Of a stretch of 64,000 nt of DNA, positions 7,300 through 17,900 are shown piece by piece. Position numbers and translations under genes: made by a program. The stretch comes from Natronorubrum daqingense (GTDB lineage Archaea > Halobacteriota > Halobacteria > Halobacteriales > Natrialbaceae): assembly GCF_001971705.1 (NCBI RefSeq), contig NZ_CP019327.1, positions 682,001 to 746,000 on the forward strand, given 5' to 3'. The notes below the pieces were generated by a model that worked only from the letters and a program-made list of their open reading frames with translations, had not been told where the DNA came from and made no database searches. Every line of letters starts with the position of its first letter. Within the stretch, counting starts at the first letter, position 1.

Positions 7300-8148
7300 A
7301 TGACAGCGGGAGAGACGGTTCGTGGGTTACTCGAGTTAACGCGGCCGGTGAACGTCGTCGCGGCCAGCGTGTTGACGTTCATCGGGGCGTTCGTCGCCGG
7401 CAGCGTGAGCGAGTACCCGTTTGCAGTGGCCGCTGCGGTGGCGGCGACTGGGCTGGCCGTCGGTGCGGGCAACGCGATCAACGATTACTTCGACCGAGAG
7501 ATCGATCGAATCAATCAGCCCGGACGAGCGATTCCCCGCGGTGCGGTGTCGCCACGCGGTGCGCTCGTATTCAGTCTCGTGCTCTTCGGGGCTGCGGTCG
7601 CGCTCGCGCTCGTGCTTCCACGGCTGGCGATTGCGATTGCGGCGATCAACCTCGCCGCGTTGGTCGCGTACACGGAGGTGTTCAAGGGCCTCCCCGGAGT
7701 CGGGAACGCGTTGGTCGCCTATCTCGTCGGGAGCACGTTCCTCTTCGGGGCGGCAGCGGTCGGCGAGTTAGGGCCAGCCGTGGTCCTCTTTTTGCTCGCA
7801 GCGATTGCCACGTTGACTCGAGAGATCATCAAGGATGTCGAGGATATCGAGGGCGATCGAGAGGAGGGGCTGAACACGCTTCCGATCGCTATCGGTGAGC
7901 GACGAGCACTGTTGGTCGCAACGGGATTGCTGCTCGTGGGCGTTGCTGCGAGTCCATTCCCCTATTTCCTCGGGGAATTCGGCGCTGCGTATCTGGCGCT
8001 CGTCGTTCCGGCCGTCGCGATTATGTGCTACGCGACCTACGAAAGTTTCGACGATCCAACGGCTGGACAAGAACACCTCAAGTACGGGACGTTTCTCGCT
8101 GCTGTCGCATTTATCGTTGGTCGAGGCGTGATCGTCTTCCCGGCGTAA
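7300..8148 (+). CDS. Digeranylgeranylglyceryl phosphate synthase (UbiA-family prenyltransferase)
   Basis: This integral membrane enzyme adds the second geranylgeranyl group to geranylgeranylglyceryl phosphate, making the ether-lipid core of archaeal membranes. The 282-residue protein has about eight hydrophobic helices and both UbiA aspartate motifs: NDYFDREID near residue 62, followed by INQPGRAIP, and a DVEDIEGDREEG motif near residue 180. Length and motif spacing match archaeal homologues. I chose the ATG at 7300; a GTG nine bases earlier is the alternative. It appears monocistronic. Confidence 0.92.
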   Translation: MTAGETVRGLLELTRPVNVVAASVLTFIGAFVAGSVSEYPFAVAAAVAATGLAVGAGNAINDYFDREIDRINQPGRAIPRGAVSPRGALVFSLVLFGAAVALALVLPRLAIAIAAINLAALVAYTEVFKGLPGVGNALVAYLVGSTFLFGAAAVGELGPAVVLFLLAAIATLTREIIKDVEDIEGDREEGLNTLPIAIGERRALLVATGLLLVGVAASPFPYFLGEFGAAYLALVVPAVAIMCYATYESFDDPTAGQEHLKYGTFLAAVAFIVGRGVIVFPA

Positions 8149-8306
8149 CTAGCGAATGACCCGTTGTGACAAACGACGTCTTGCTGTTCGACTACCATCA
8201 CTATCGATCGTTACTGTTCGACCAAAAACAATATAACCTCGCTTGAACATTTGACTGGCAGACGGTATCATCGTCAGCGTTCGATTGCTGGCCGGTACAA
8301 CGGTTG

Positions 8307-9056
8307 ATGGATGTGAAATTAGGTATGCATGGTCTCGCCGATAGCCTCCCAGAGAAAGGCTTCCAACCAGGGACAAACGTGCTCGTTGCTGGCCCCCCGA
8401 TGACGGGGAAACGAACCCTCGCGTTCGATATCCTCGCAAACGGTGTCGATCGAGGTGGTGGCTCGATCGTCGTCTCGACCGAAGACGACGCGACGACGGT
8501 ACTCGAGGCGATCGACGAGTCGGTCGACGACCTCCAGACGGCCCCCAAATCTTCCGGCGCGGACGCGGCTGTCGCGGAGGCAGCGACCACCGCGACTGGC
8601 TCGAGTGGGGGTCGCGAGTCGACGGCCGGTTCCCGGGCCGGCGGTCCCGTCGGTGTCGTCGACTGCGTCACGAAACAACGCGGGGTCGGAACCGTTGAGG
8701 ACGATCCGCGAGTGAAGTACGCGTCTTCGCCAGTCGACATGACTGGTATCGGAATCAGCCTCTCGGCGTTTCTCGAGGAGTTCTACGAGGGCCGGGGCGT
8801 GACCGAGAACCGGGTGCTCCTCCACTCCGTGTCGACGCTGTTGTTGTATTCGAATCTCCAGACCGTGTTTCGATTTTTGCACGTCTTTACGGGACGGGTT
8901 CAGAGTGCCGATGCGACCGGTATCTACGTCATCGATTCGACGGCCCACGACGGCCAGACGATGAACACGCTCAAACAGCTCTTCGACGCTGTCATCGAAC
9001 TCGAGGACGGTGAAGACGGCACTCCGAACATCACCACGGCCGGCTTTTCGTCCTGA
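8307..9056 (+). CDS. RecA/RAD55-family ATPase-like protein
   Basis: The protein (249 aa) begins like KaiC/RadA-type ATPases, with Walker A GPPMTGKRT near residue 32 and a SIVVSTEDDATTVLEAI segment. A low-complexity Ala/Thr/Gly/Ser insert follows at about 80-115, and then a domain with GVGTVEDDPRVKYASSP and a strand/Asp segment (GIYVIDSTAHD) that could supply Walker B. Such haloarchaeal paralogues are annotated as RecA-superfamily or RAD55 ATPases of unknown role, perhaps in signalling or DNA repair. The ATG at 8307 follows an in-frame TTG. Confidence 0.75.
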   Translation: MDVKLGMHGLADSLPEKGFQPGTNVLVAGPPMTGKRTLAFDILANGVDRGGGSIVVSTEDDATTVLEAIDESVDDLQTAPKSSGADAAVAEAATTATGSSGGRESTAGSRAGGPVGVVDCVTKQRGVGTVEDDPRVKYASSPVDMTGIGISLSAFLEEFYEGRGVTENRVLLHSVSTLLLYSNLQTVFRFLHVFTGRVQSADATGIYVIDSTAHDGQTMNTLKQLFDAVIELEDGEDGTPNITTAGFSS

Positions 9057-9113
9057 TCGGGCAGCCCTGTGTCGACCCCGAAAGGTTTCGTCGTCGAACG
9101 CGTACGCTCGCGT

Positions 9114-9524
9114 ATGCCACTCGACACACCAGCGGAACTCGAGGATGTGCTCGACGCCGAGACGATCGCCGTCGTGGGCTGTTCGAGCACCCCCGGAAAA
9201 GCAGCTCACGACGTGCCGAAGTACCTGCTCGAGCAGGGGTACGACGTCATCCCGGTCAACCCCTTCGCGGACGAGATTTTCGGTCGGTCGGTTCCCGACA
9301 CGCTCGCCGATGTCGACGACGAAATCGACGTCGTTTGTGTCTTCCGACCGAGCGAGGAAGTCGGTGAGATCGTCGACGCCGCACTCGAGCGCGAGGACGT
9401 CGACGTCGTTTGGACCCAACAGGGGATTCGCGACGACGACGCTGCGGCCCGCGTCGAAGCCGATGGTCGAGCCGTCGTCCAGGATCGCTGTATGAAAGTC
9501 GAACATCGGCGACTCGTCGCGTGA
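9114..9524 (+). CDS. CoA-binding (Rossmann) domain protein, YccU-like
   Basis: A single CoA_binding domain of 136 residues. The glycine turn is IAVVGCSSTPGKAAHDVPKYL, followed by GYDVIPVNPF, VVCVFRPSEEV and VVWTQQGI(R), and ends with VQDRCMKVEH. These are the hallmarks of the YccU/YccV-type single-domain CoA-binding proteins related to the N-terminal part of acyl-CoA synthetases (ADP-forming). The ATG at 9114 gives the typical length; an upstream GTG at 9069 would add 15 unlikely residues. The metabolic role is unclear. Confidence 0.88.
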   Translation: MPLDTPAELEDVLDAETIAVVGCSSTPGKAAHDVPKYLLEQGYDVIPVNPFADEIFGRSVPDTLADVDDEIDVVCVFRPSEEVGEIVDAALEREDVDVVWTQQGIRDDDAAARVEADGRAVVQDRCMKVEHRRLVA

Positions 9525-9616
9525 GTAGTGTGAGTCGCGTGAGTCGCGTAGCGGAGTGTCGGAAGGTCAGGATGGAGAAACGCTAGCTAACCAGGAGACA
9601 AAAACAGAGGAATTGC

Positions 9617-9955
9617 TCACTCAGACGGTGCGTCGACGTTTTCGACGGGTTCGTCGGTTCCGGTCTCAGCCTCGGTTTCGGCCTCCGTGTTCTCGTCGTC
9701 CTCGAGTTCGGCTTCGTCGATTGCGGCTTCGGCTAAAATTTCCTCGCCGTCGATACCCTGTTCCTCGGCGAGTGCGAGCAACAGCGCGCGCTGTTCGGTC
9801 AGTTGGTGGTCGATCTTCTCGACCGTTTGGTGCGTGTCGTCGACTTCCTCCTCGAGGCCGATGATACGTTGTTGAAGCTCCTGTACTTGCTTGTACATCG
9901 CTTCGGCGCGGTCCGACAGACCCTGAATCTTTTTCGCAGTGCTGCCAAGTCCCAT
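9617..9955 (-). CDS. DUF5798-family coiled-coil protein
   Basis: The first 70 residues form a coiled coil (MGLGSTAKKIQGLSDRAEAM, then heptads through VEKIDHQLTEQRALLLALAEEQGID). The tail is a disordered Glu/Asp/Thr-rich stretch. The MGLG...KKIQ beginning and length (112 aa) fit haloarchaeal DUF5798 proteins, whose function is unknown. It converges with the CoA-binding gene and stands alone. Confidence 0.78.
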   Translation of the reverse strand: MGLGSTAKKIQGLSDRAEAMYKQVQELQQRIIGLEEEVDDTHQTVEKIDHQLTEQRALLLALAEEQGIDGEEILAEAAIDEAELEDDENTEAETEAETGTDEPVENVDAPSE

Positions 9956-10030
9956 ATGCAGCTACTGTGTCGGGGAGCTAATGGGCTTTTTCCTCTGTCT
10001 CTCGATTGGCAATCAACGGCTCACGACGGG

Positions 10031-10876
10031 TCACTCGCTCGAGGCCGGTTTCCGGCGCTCGAACGCCGACTCGAGGAACGTCGCACACGTCGTGTTGAAC
10101 GCCGCTGGTCGATCCTGGTTGACGAGGTGTCCCGAGTCGGGAATCTCGACTCGCTCGCCGCGGGGAAGGCCCGCGACGAGCCGTCGGCCCTGGCGTTTGA
10201 CCAGCGGTGCCTCACTCCCGCCGTGGACGACGAGCGTTGGCGTGTCGACGGAGAGGTCGGGCGGGTTGTAGCGATAGAGCGCGTCGAAGATTTTCCGAAA
10301 TTCGGCTTCGTCGATGTCGTCGACGGCCGCGATTGCGTCGCGTCTGATTTCGGGGTTGACGGAGAGCCAGTCGCCGCCGGTCGCCGCGCGAATCGAACCG
10401 CACATCGATCGAAACGTCGCCGTGGAGCCACTCAGCGCGACCGACGCTGCGATTGCTGGCGTGGGTGAAAAGAGCGCCTTCGTCGAGTTGGGCACCTCGA
10501 GTGGCGGCATCGAGCGAACGGCGCCCGCGAGGATCGCACCCGCAACGTCGTTCGGGTGTCGGTTCAGAAACTCTTGAACGACCATCGACCCCAGCGAGAG
10601 CCCACAGAGCACCGGCTGCTCGAGATCGAGGTCGTTGAGCAGTCGCTCGAGGTCGTCTGTGAAGCGTTCGATCGAGTAGCGCTCCGAGTCGGTGGCACCC
10701 GTGTTGCCGTGGCCGCGAACGTCGAGCGTGAGAATCTGGTATTCGTCTGCGAAACGGTCGACCTGCGGGGCCCAGGCCCGGGCGTTCGACCAGCCGCCGT
10801 GGATGAACACCAGCGGGCGACCCGTTCCCTGCAGTTCGTACCAGAGGTGACCGTCCTCGAGTGCAAGTTCCGCCAT
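10031..10876 (-). CDS. Alpha/beta hydrolase
   Basis: Classic alpha/beta-hydrolase layout in 281 residues: oxyanion segment FIHGGWSN near 22, LDVRGHGNTG, nucleophile elbow GLSLGS near 96 (Ser), a cap region, LVVHGGSEAPLVKRQ with the acid-strand region, and the catalytic His in IPDSGHLVN near 256. This is close to the 3-oxoadipate enol-lactonase/esterase branch, but the substrate cannot be told. The start at 10876 (MAELALEDGHLW) is placed where family similarity begins; ATGs at 10903 and 10924 are alternatives. Confidence 0.86.
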   Translation of the reverse strand: MAELALEDGHLWYELQGTGRPLVFIHGGWSNARAWAPQVDRFADEYQILTLDVRGHGNTGATDSERYSIERFTDDLERLLNDLDLEQPVLCGLSLGSMVVQEFLNRHPNDVAGAILAGAVRSMPPLEVPNSTKALFSPTPAIAASVALSGSTATFRSMCGSIRAATGGDWLSVNPEIRRDAIAAVDDIDEAEFRKIFDALYRYNPPDLSVDTPTLVVHGGSEAPLVKRQGRRLVAGLPRGERVEIPDSGHLVNQDRPAAFNTTCATFLESAFERRKPASSE

Positions 10877-10999
10877 TGTCACGTCGACCACGCCGAGGGG
10901 CATAGCTCGCCGGGTTGCACGCACCGACAGCGGCGGCAGTCGTCTCGAGTGAAATGACCTGGAAGAACCGAGAAACGAGACGACGAAACGAATCGAGGG

Positions 11000-12577
11000 T
11001 TACTGATCCTGCTCGGAGCCGCGCCAGCGCTCCCAGAACGACTCGAACTCGTCGTCGTCTTCGGTGATCTGCTCCCAGGCGGCGAGTCCGCGTTCCTCCC
11101 GGCTTCCTGGAATCGTGTTGTCGAGCAAGAGCGCGGCGAGTCCCCCGATGGCCATCCCCGTCGAGCCGATGATGTACACCGTGTCGACGACGGCCTCGCC
11201 GGCGGTCTCGAGCCAGCCCGGTTGCCCGGCGAGAGCGGCTTCGACGCCGACCTCGTCTCGGAACGCGAGCGTGGTCTCGAAATTGCCCATGTACGCCGGC
11301 ATCGCCATCCCGATGAAGAGGGCGAAACCGATGATGAAGACGTTTCGCGAGGACTCGAGGTCGACGTGTTTGAGGTTGCCAATTCCGACGGCGACGATCT
11401 GGGCGAACATGGCGATGAAGAGGCCGCCGATGATCGGGTCGGGAATCGTCGCGACGAGTTGGCCGAAGTAGCCGACGAATCCGAAGACGAGCATGACGAC
11501 GGCACCGATCTGGACGACGTACCGGGAGGCGACGCCGGTCAGCCCGATCGCGCCGACGTTCTCCGAGTAGGAGGTCGATCCGCCGGTTCCCATCACGCCC
11601 GAAAAGATGTTCATCAGCCCCTCCATCCCGATACCGTGGTTGATCCGTTGCTCGCTGGGTGCGCCGTTTCCGGTCATGTTCGCGACGGCGTAGTAGTCGC
11701 CGATGCTCTCGACGATCGACGCGAGCACGCCCGCGAACATCCCGATGATGAAAGCCGTCGTGAACTCGGGCATCCCCCACTGGAAGGGGTAAATCGGCAT
11801 GAGCAGCGCCGTATCCGTCACATCACCGAGTGGGACGTGTCCCGGGTGGTCGCTTCCGAGCACGTTCGTAACCGAGAGGCCCGCCGCCGTGATCCACGCG
11901 ATTCCGATACCCAGAATAACCGGATACAGCCGGAACGCCTTGTGTTTGAGCTCGAGGTACTGCGAGAACAACAGGATGAGACCGAGGGTCAGCCCGAGCA
12001 ACAGCCAGCTTTGGTCCATCTGGGTGATCTGATCGGCGTCGAACAACGAGAGACCGATCAGGGCAATCGTCGGCGCGACGACGACGGGAGAGAGGTAGTT
12101 TCGGAGCTTCCCGACGAGGCCGAAATACCCCATCGCGACCTGCACGGTCGCGGCGACGATAATCGCGCCCTGTAGCTGCAGTAACGCGGCCTGCCAGTCG
12201 TCTCCGCCGCCGACCCCGCCAGCGGTGACCACGGCGATGATCGCGATCGCCGGTGCGAGCATCGAGAACGGTGCGCCCTGCACGATCGGATACCGGTTCC
12301 CGAACGTCGTCTGTGCCAGCGTCGCGATCCCACTCACGACGAAGAAGGTGCCGATAAACTGCGCCGTTACGTCGGCCGGCATCCCCATCTCATCCGCGAG
12401 AATGAGCGGGACGGCGATATTCGCCCCGACCATCGTCAGATAGTGTTGAATGCCGAGCACCGTCGATTCACCGACTGGCGGTTTGTCGTCGATGCCGTAC
12501 TCGATATCGTCGCTGACCTCGCGGTCGTCCCCGCTATCAGCGTCCCTGTCCACCGAAGTATCCCCCGCGTCAGTCAT
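11000..12577 (-). CDS. Xanthine/uracil permease (NCS2 family)
   Basis: A polytopic membrane transporter of 525 residues with about 12-14 hydrophobic segments, beginning with the family's LGIQHYLTMVGANIAVPLIL. Further NCS2 features are the QTTFGNRYPIVQGAPFSML region and, in the substrate-binding TM8-TM10 part, GMFAGVLASIVESIGDYYAVA and GTGGSTSYSENVGAIGLT. It probably imports a nucleobase with protons or sodium. The acidic N-terminal 40 residues are a typical halophilic tail. The start at 12577 (MTDAGDTS) is preferred over one at 12646. Substrate specificity cannot be read from the sequence. Confidence 0.92.
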   Translation of the reverse strand: MTDAGDTSVDRDADSGDDREVSDDIEYGIDDKPPVGESTVLGIQHYLTMVGANIAVPLILADEMGMPADVTAQFIGTFFVVSGIATLAQTTFGNRYPIVQGAPFSMLAPAIAIIAVVTAGGVGGGDDWQAALLQLQGAIIVAATVQVAMGYFGLVGKLRNYLSPVVVAPTIALIGLSLFDADQITQMDQSWLLLGLTLGLILLFSQYLELKHKAFRLYPVILGIGIAWITAAGLSVTNVLGSDHPGHVPLGDVTDTALLMPIYPFQWGMPEFTTAFIIGMFAGVLASIVESIGDYYAVANMTGNGAPSEQRINHGIGMEGLMNIFSGVMGTGGSTSYSENVGAIGLTGVASRYVVQIGAVVMLVFGFVGYFGQLVATIPDPIIGGLFIAMFAQIVAVGIGNLKHVDLESSRNVFIIGFALFIGMAMPAYMGNFETTLAFRDEVGVEAALAGQPGWLETAGEAVVDTVYIIGSTGMAIGGLAALLLDNTIPGSREERGLAAWEQITEDDDEFESFWERWRGSEQDQ

Positions 12578-12661
12578 CTCGTCGGATAACGGAACAGCGG
12601 GGTCAAATGAATGTTGATCCGGATTCGGCGCACACAACCACGACACTGCATCCGCTCTTTC

Positions 12662-14914
12662 TCACCTCGAGTCGTCCGATACGGCTCGATCCGCGGCCTC
12701 GCGGACTGCCTCGACAGACAGCGACTCGAGGGGGACCAACTCACCGCCGGCCTCGCTCGCGACCAGTTTCGAGAGCCCCGCTCGAGAGTCGTCGCCGGCA
12801 TCGACGACGAGTACAGTCACGTCGTCGCCAGCGAGCCCGCGTGCGGCCCGCCGAGTCGCCTCGGTCGGACTGCCGTCAGCGACGTTCGCCCGGCCATCCG
12901 TCACGCACACGACGACCGAGGCGTCCGTCTCCGCGCGCTCGAGGACCCGCCTCGAGGTCTCGAGACCCGCCGGGAGCGGCGTCCGATCGCCCGATGGCAA
13001 CTCCTTCAGGTGGCGCGCGGCGAGCGAGACGCTGTCGGTCGGGGGCAACAGTACTTCGCTCTTCTCGCCAGCGAAGGCGACGAACGCGACCTGATCGCGC
13101 TGTTCGTAACTCTCGCGAAGTAACTCGAGGACGACGCCCTTCGCCGTGCGCATCGCGGGTCGCATCGAGGCGCTCGCGTCGACGGCGAAGACGATGGTCA
13201 CCGACGTCTCGCCGGCGCGAACGGACTGGCGGAGATCCTGCTCGCCGACTCGGGACTCGCCGCGCGCCGCGGCGGTGCGAACCGACGCAGCCGCGTCGAT
13301 AGGGCCGTCATCCGACGCGGGTTCGGTTCGGACGCGTGCGCCGCGGTTTCCGACGCTGGGCGTCGTGCTCGCTCGCGTGCCGCCGCCGTCGGAGACGTTT
13401 CGACTCGCCGTGGCGGACGACTCGAGGTCGGGTGCTCGTGCATCCCCGACTGCCGAGACGGCTCCGCGCTGCTGGCCGGGAACGAGTGGTTGGGCTTCCT
13501 CGTCCTCGTTTTCGTCGCCATCGTCGTCCCCCTCGGTCCCCTCCTCGCTACGTTCGCCGGTATCGCCAGCGTCTGACCCTTTCCCGCCTGAGTCGTCAGA
13601 CCCAGAACGCGTTCCATCACCGCTGCCCGCCTCGGCGGGTCGGGGACCGCGACCGTCCGAGTCGCTCGATTCGTTCGGACGATTGGAGTCGGAGTCGTCC
13701 GCTCCGGAATCGCCGTCACTACCCTCGCTTGAGTCGCGTGAGCCGTCGTCACTCCCGTCGCCATCTGTCTCGTCGCGTTCCCCCTCACCACCGGACTCGG
13801 ATTTCGGTTCATCTCCCTCGCCGCCTTCGCTGCACTCGTCGCGTTCGTCGCGCTCGCCCTCCGCGTCTCCATCGCCGGGCGACTCCTCGTCGAATCGATC
13901 CTCGAGCAGGTCCTCGAGATCGGGTTCGTCCTCGAAGGGGGTGCTCCGGAGACGGTGGGGAAGGGTGTAGCTCGCCGCTTCGTAGATGTCGGGCTCGATG
14001 ACCGTCGTTCGCCCCTCGAGTGCGGCGAGGGTCATCGCCGTTCTGGCCGTCGCGACGTCCCCGCGGTGGCCGTCGACGCCGGCCTCGAGGCAGAGTCGTG
14101 CGATTTCCTCCTTGAAATCGGTAGGGAGGGAAACGCTCGAGAGACGCTCGCGAGCCGCGGCGAGTTGCTCGCGGAGGGCCGCCGTCTCGTCCGCGAACTC
14201 GGTTTCGGCGGAGGGGGCGTCGTCGGCCTCGAGCGCGCGGTCGATGATCTCGACGCGGTCGTCGACCTCCCGACAGCCCTCGACGGTGGCCTGGAGAGCG
14301 AAACGATCCCGCAACTGGGGTCGGAGGTCGCCCTCCTCGGGATTCATCGTCCCAATGAGGGTGAAGCTGGCGGGGTGAGAAACGCTGATTCCGTCCCGTT
14401 CGACGGTGTTGACTCCGCTCGCGGCCGAGTCGAGGATGACGTCCACGAGGTGATCGTCCAGCAGGTTGACCTCGTCGACGTAGAGAATCCCGCGGTGAGC
14501 GCGCGCGAGCAACCCGGGATCGAAGTCGGCCTCGCCGGCGAGGGCGTCTTCGACCGAGAGGGTGCCGACGACGCGGTCTCGAGTCGCCCCCAGCGGAAGC
14601 GTCACGAGGGGGACGGGTCGCGTCTCGACCGGCAACTCGTCGGGGGTGCGGTTCCGGCACGACTCGCACTGTAGACTCGAGTCCGCGGGGGCACAGCCGT
14701 AGGGACAGTCCGCGACGACTCGCTGGTCCGGAAGGAGGTCTACAACGCCACGAACGGCGGTCGACTTTGCGGTTCCTTTCTCGCCGACGATGAGTGCACC
14801 ATCGAGGCTGTCGTTCGCCGCGACGGCGAGCAACGCGCGTTTCAACTCCGCCTGTCCGACGATCGCCGGAAAGGGGAGTGACGACAGGTTTTTGTCGCCA
14901 GCGTCTGCAACCAT
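12662..14914 (-). CDS. chlID: Cobaltochelatase/magnesium-chelatase ChlI-ChlD fusion (AAA+ plus VWA)
   Basis: The motor and adaptor component for the CobN chelatase. The N-terminal AAA+ domain has Walker A GEKGTAKST near 43, a Cys cluster (CPYGC...CESC, about 70-86), Walker B ILYVDEVNLL near 143 and a GTMNPEEG sensor region. A linker of about 130 residues very rich in Asp, Glu, Ser and Gly (about 350-480) joins it to a von Willebrand A domain with a MIDAS motif FAVDASASM near 575. The fused I+D form replaces separate CobS/CobT in haloarchaea. It is divergent from cobN across 34 bases, with which it should form the ATP-dependent complex inserting cobalt. Confidence 0.93.
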   Translation of the reverse strand: MVADAGDKNLSSLPFPAIVGQAELKRALLAVAANDSLDGALIVGEKGTAKSTAVRGVVDLLPDQRVVADCPYGCAPADSSLQCESCRNRTPDELPVETRPVPLVTLPLGATRDRVVGTLSVEDALAGEADFDPGLLARAHRGILYVDEVNLLDDHLVDVILDSAASGVNTVERDGISVSHPASFTLIGTMNPEEGDLRPQLRDRFALQATVEGCREVDDRVEIIDRALEADDAPSAETEFADETAALREQLAAARERLSSVSLPTDFKEEIARLCLEAGVDGHRGDVATARTAMTLAALEGRTTVIEPDIYEAASYTLPHRLRSTPFEDEPDLEDLLEDRFDEESPGDGDAEGERDERDECSEGGEGDEPKSESGGEGERDETDGDGSDDGSRDSSEGSDGDSGADDSDSNRPNESSDSDGRGPRPAEAGSGDGTRSGSDDSGGKGSDAGDTGERSEEGTEGDDDGDENEDEEAQPLVPGQQRGAVSAVGDARAPDLESSATASRNVSDGGGTRASTTPSVGNRGARVRTEPASDDGPIDAAASVRTAAARGESRVGEQDLRQSVRAGETSVTIVFAVDASASMRPAMRTAKGVVLELLRESYEQRDQVAFVAFAGEKSEVLLPPTDSVSLAARHLKELPSGDRTPLPAGLETSRRVLERAETDASVVVCVTDGRANVADGSPTEATRRAARGLAGDDVTVLVVDAGDDSRAGLSKLVASEAGGELVPLESLSVEAVREAADRAVSDDSR

Positions 14915-14922
14915 ACTTGAGC

Positions 14923-14944
14923 TAATACAATAGAGGTTTAAAAA
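14923..14944. promoter_or_regulatory. Divergent promoter between chlID and cobN
   Basis: Only 34 bases separate the two start codons. TTTAAAAA (14937-14944), read on the minus strand, is a TATA-like box about 25 bases before chlID. TAATACAA (14923-14930) is the corresponding box for cobN. Both transcripts would be leaderless and transcription factors would compete for the same DNA. Confidence 0.5.
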
Positions 14945-14948
14945 CTCG

Positions 14949-17900
14949 ATGACAACGATCGGGATCTACACGGCGACGGAGAACGAACTCGGCTCGATCG
15001 GCCAGGCCGCCGAGCGCCTCGAGAACGTCGAACTGGTCGTTCGCTCGGAGAGCGACCTCGAGGAGGAAGCCGATATCGAGGAGTTCGTCGAGGAATTGCG
15101 CGACGCCGCGGCAGCACTGTTCTGGCTGCACGGCGCCGAAGACAGCATGCCGGGCTACGAGTACGCGACGGACGCGCTCGAGGACGCGGGCGTGCCGCTG
15201 ATCGTCAAATCGACCGGCGACGCCTTCGCGTTCGAGGATACGACGGTGAGCCCGGATCACCGCGACACCGTCTACGACTACCTGGAGAAGGGCGGAACGA
15301 TCAACGTCGAGAACTGCTGTCGCTTCCTCCTCGCGGAGTACGAGGGGCGAGACGGCGAGTACGACGACCCGACGACGCTGCCGACGGAGGGCGTCTACCA
15401 CCCCGATTACCCGGGGATCGGCTACGAGGAACTGCTCGAGACCCACGAACCGGAGCAGCCGACGGTCGCGGTCTGGTTCTACGAATCCCACTGGACGCAC
15501 GAGAACACCCGCTACGTCGACGCCCAGGTCCGGGCGCTCGAGGAGCAGGGCGCGAACGCCCTCCCGATCTTCTGCAACCCGGCGACCGATACGGAGGAAC
15601 AGGAAGATGCCGAGTGGGTGACGGACGAGTGGCTCCTTGACGAAGCGGGGGACCCGGTCGTCGACGCCGTCCTCTCCTCGTTCATGTTCTCGCTCTCGAT
15701 GGACGAACGTGGTCGGAGCGCCGACGACGAGGGCTCGAGCGCGGAGGACGTCTTCCTCGACCAACTCGGCGTCCCGGTCCTTCAGACGGTCACGACGATG
15801 CGCTCGCGTTCGCGCTACGAATCCAGCGACACTGGCGTGATGGGCTTCGAACTCGCCCTCTCGGTCGCCCTGCCGGAGTTCGACGGCAACGTCATCACGC
15901 ACCCGATTTCGGGGAAAGAACGAACCGACGACGCGGCCGAAATCGGTTCCGCACCGAAACACCACTATCCCATCGAGGACCGCGTCGACCACGCGACCCG
16001 ACTCGCGGTCAACTGGGCGAAACTGCGACACACGCCGAACGAGGAGAAGAACGTCGCCGTCGTCCTGCACAACTACCCGCCGAGCGACGACGGGATCGGC
16101 ACCGCGTTCGGACTCGACAGTCCGGAATCGACGGTGAATCTGCTCGAGGAACTCGAGAGTCGAAATTACGACCTTGGCGGCGAGATGCCAGACAGCGGCC
16201 AAACACTCGTCGAGAAACTGACCGCACAACTCACGCTCGAGGACCGCTGGGTCGCGCCGGAGGACGTCCGCGACCTCTCGGTCGACGTCGTTCCGACCGA
16301 CACGTACGCAGACTGGTTCGCGGAGGCCGACGAGCGCTTCCAGGAGAACATCGTCGAGGAATGGGGCGAGGTCCCTGACCGTCCGTTCGCCATCCCCGGC
16401 GTCGAGTTCGGCAACGTGCTCGTCACCGTCCAGCCGCCACGTGGCTTCGGAATGGACCCCTCGAAGGTCTATCACGACTCGGACCTGCAGCCGCCACACG
16501 ACTACTACGCCTTCTACGGCTGGCTCAAGAATACGTTCGAGGCCGACGCGGTCGTCCACCTGGGCACCCACGGCAGCCTCGAGTGGCTCCCCGGCAAGAC
16601 GGTCGGGCTGAACGGCGAGAGCGCGCCGGACCAACTGATCGACGACCTGCCGAACGTCTACCCCTACATCGTGAACAACCCCGGCGAGGGGACCCAGGCC
16701 AAGCGCCGATCCTACGCCGCGATCGTGGACTACCTGACGCCGGTCATGCGAAACGCGGGAACCTACGACGAGTTATCGGAACTCGAGGAACTCGCGAACC
16801 AGTACCGCGAAGCCGGGATGGAAGATGCCCGCGCAGACGACGGCGAGCACCTCGAGGACCTCATGCGCGAGAAGGTGAACGAGATGGATCTCGCGGTCGA
16901 ACTCGGAATTTCGGGCACCATAGACGAGAAGGCCGACGTTCGCGGGCCCGACGAAGCGGGATCCACGCTGGCCGAGGGTGACGTGGACGGCGAGGACCTC
17001 GAGATCGACGACCTCGTCGAACGGATCCACGAGTACCTCACCGACGTCAAGACGACTCAGATCCGACTCGGACTGCACACCATGTCCGAGCCGCCGGAGG
17101 GTGAGCGCCTCGTCGAGTATCTGGTCGCGCTCACGCGCCTCGAGAACCCGGGCGCACCGAGCCTTCGCGAAAGCGTGGCCGGCGTGCTGGGAATCGACTA
17201 CCAGACGATGCTCGACTCGCCGGGGACTTACGACGACGACCTCGGGATGACCTACGCGGAGGCCGCCGATCGTGTCTTCGAGACCAGCGTCGAGTTGCTC
17301 GAGACGCTGGCCGAGAACGACTTCGACGTCCCGGTCTCCGAACTCGAGGGTGGACCTGACGATGAAGTCAACATGAATCTGCTCGTCGTCGATCTCGAGA
17401 CGATCGGGGACGCCCGGGCGAAATCCGGCGCGCACGACGACCTTCGAAAAGCGCTGGCGTACATCTGCGAGGAAGCCCAGCCCCGCGTGCAGGGAGCCGA
17501 GGACGAGATTCCGCGAACCGCGGACGCCCTCGAGGGCGAGTACGTGCCGCCGGGTGGCTCCGGCGCACCGACGCGCGGCGGCGTCGACTTGCTCCCGACG
17601 GCGCGGAACTTCTACACGCTCGACCCGCGCAAGGTGCCGGCGAAGGCCGCCTGGCAGGTCGGACGGGAGGTGGCCGAGGGCGTTCTCGAGCGCCACCACG
17701 ACGAAAACGACGAGTACCCCGAAGAGATCGGCGTCGTCGCGTGGGGGACCCCGACTGTCCGCACCCGCGGCGAGACGATCGCGCAAGTGCTCGCGATGAT
17801 GGGCGTCGAACCGCAGTGGACGGACGCCGGCCGAATCGACGACGTGGAGCCGATCCCGCTCGAGGAACTCGATCGACCGCGAATCGACGTGACGACGCGC

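Noticed and set aside
11222-12175. Plus-strand frame of 317 codons in the permease region
   Set aside because: Antisense shadow of the NCS2 permease, very rich in Arg, Asp and His without any fold-like pattern.
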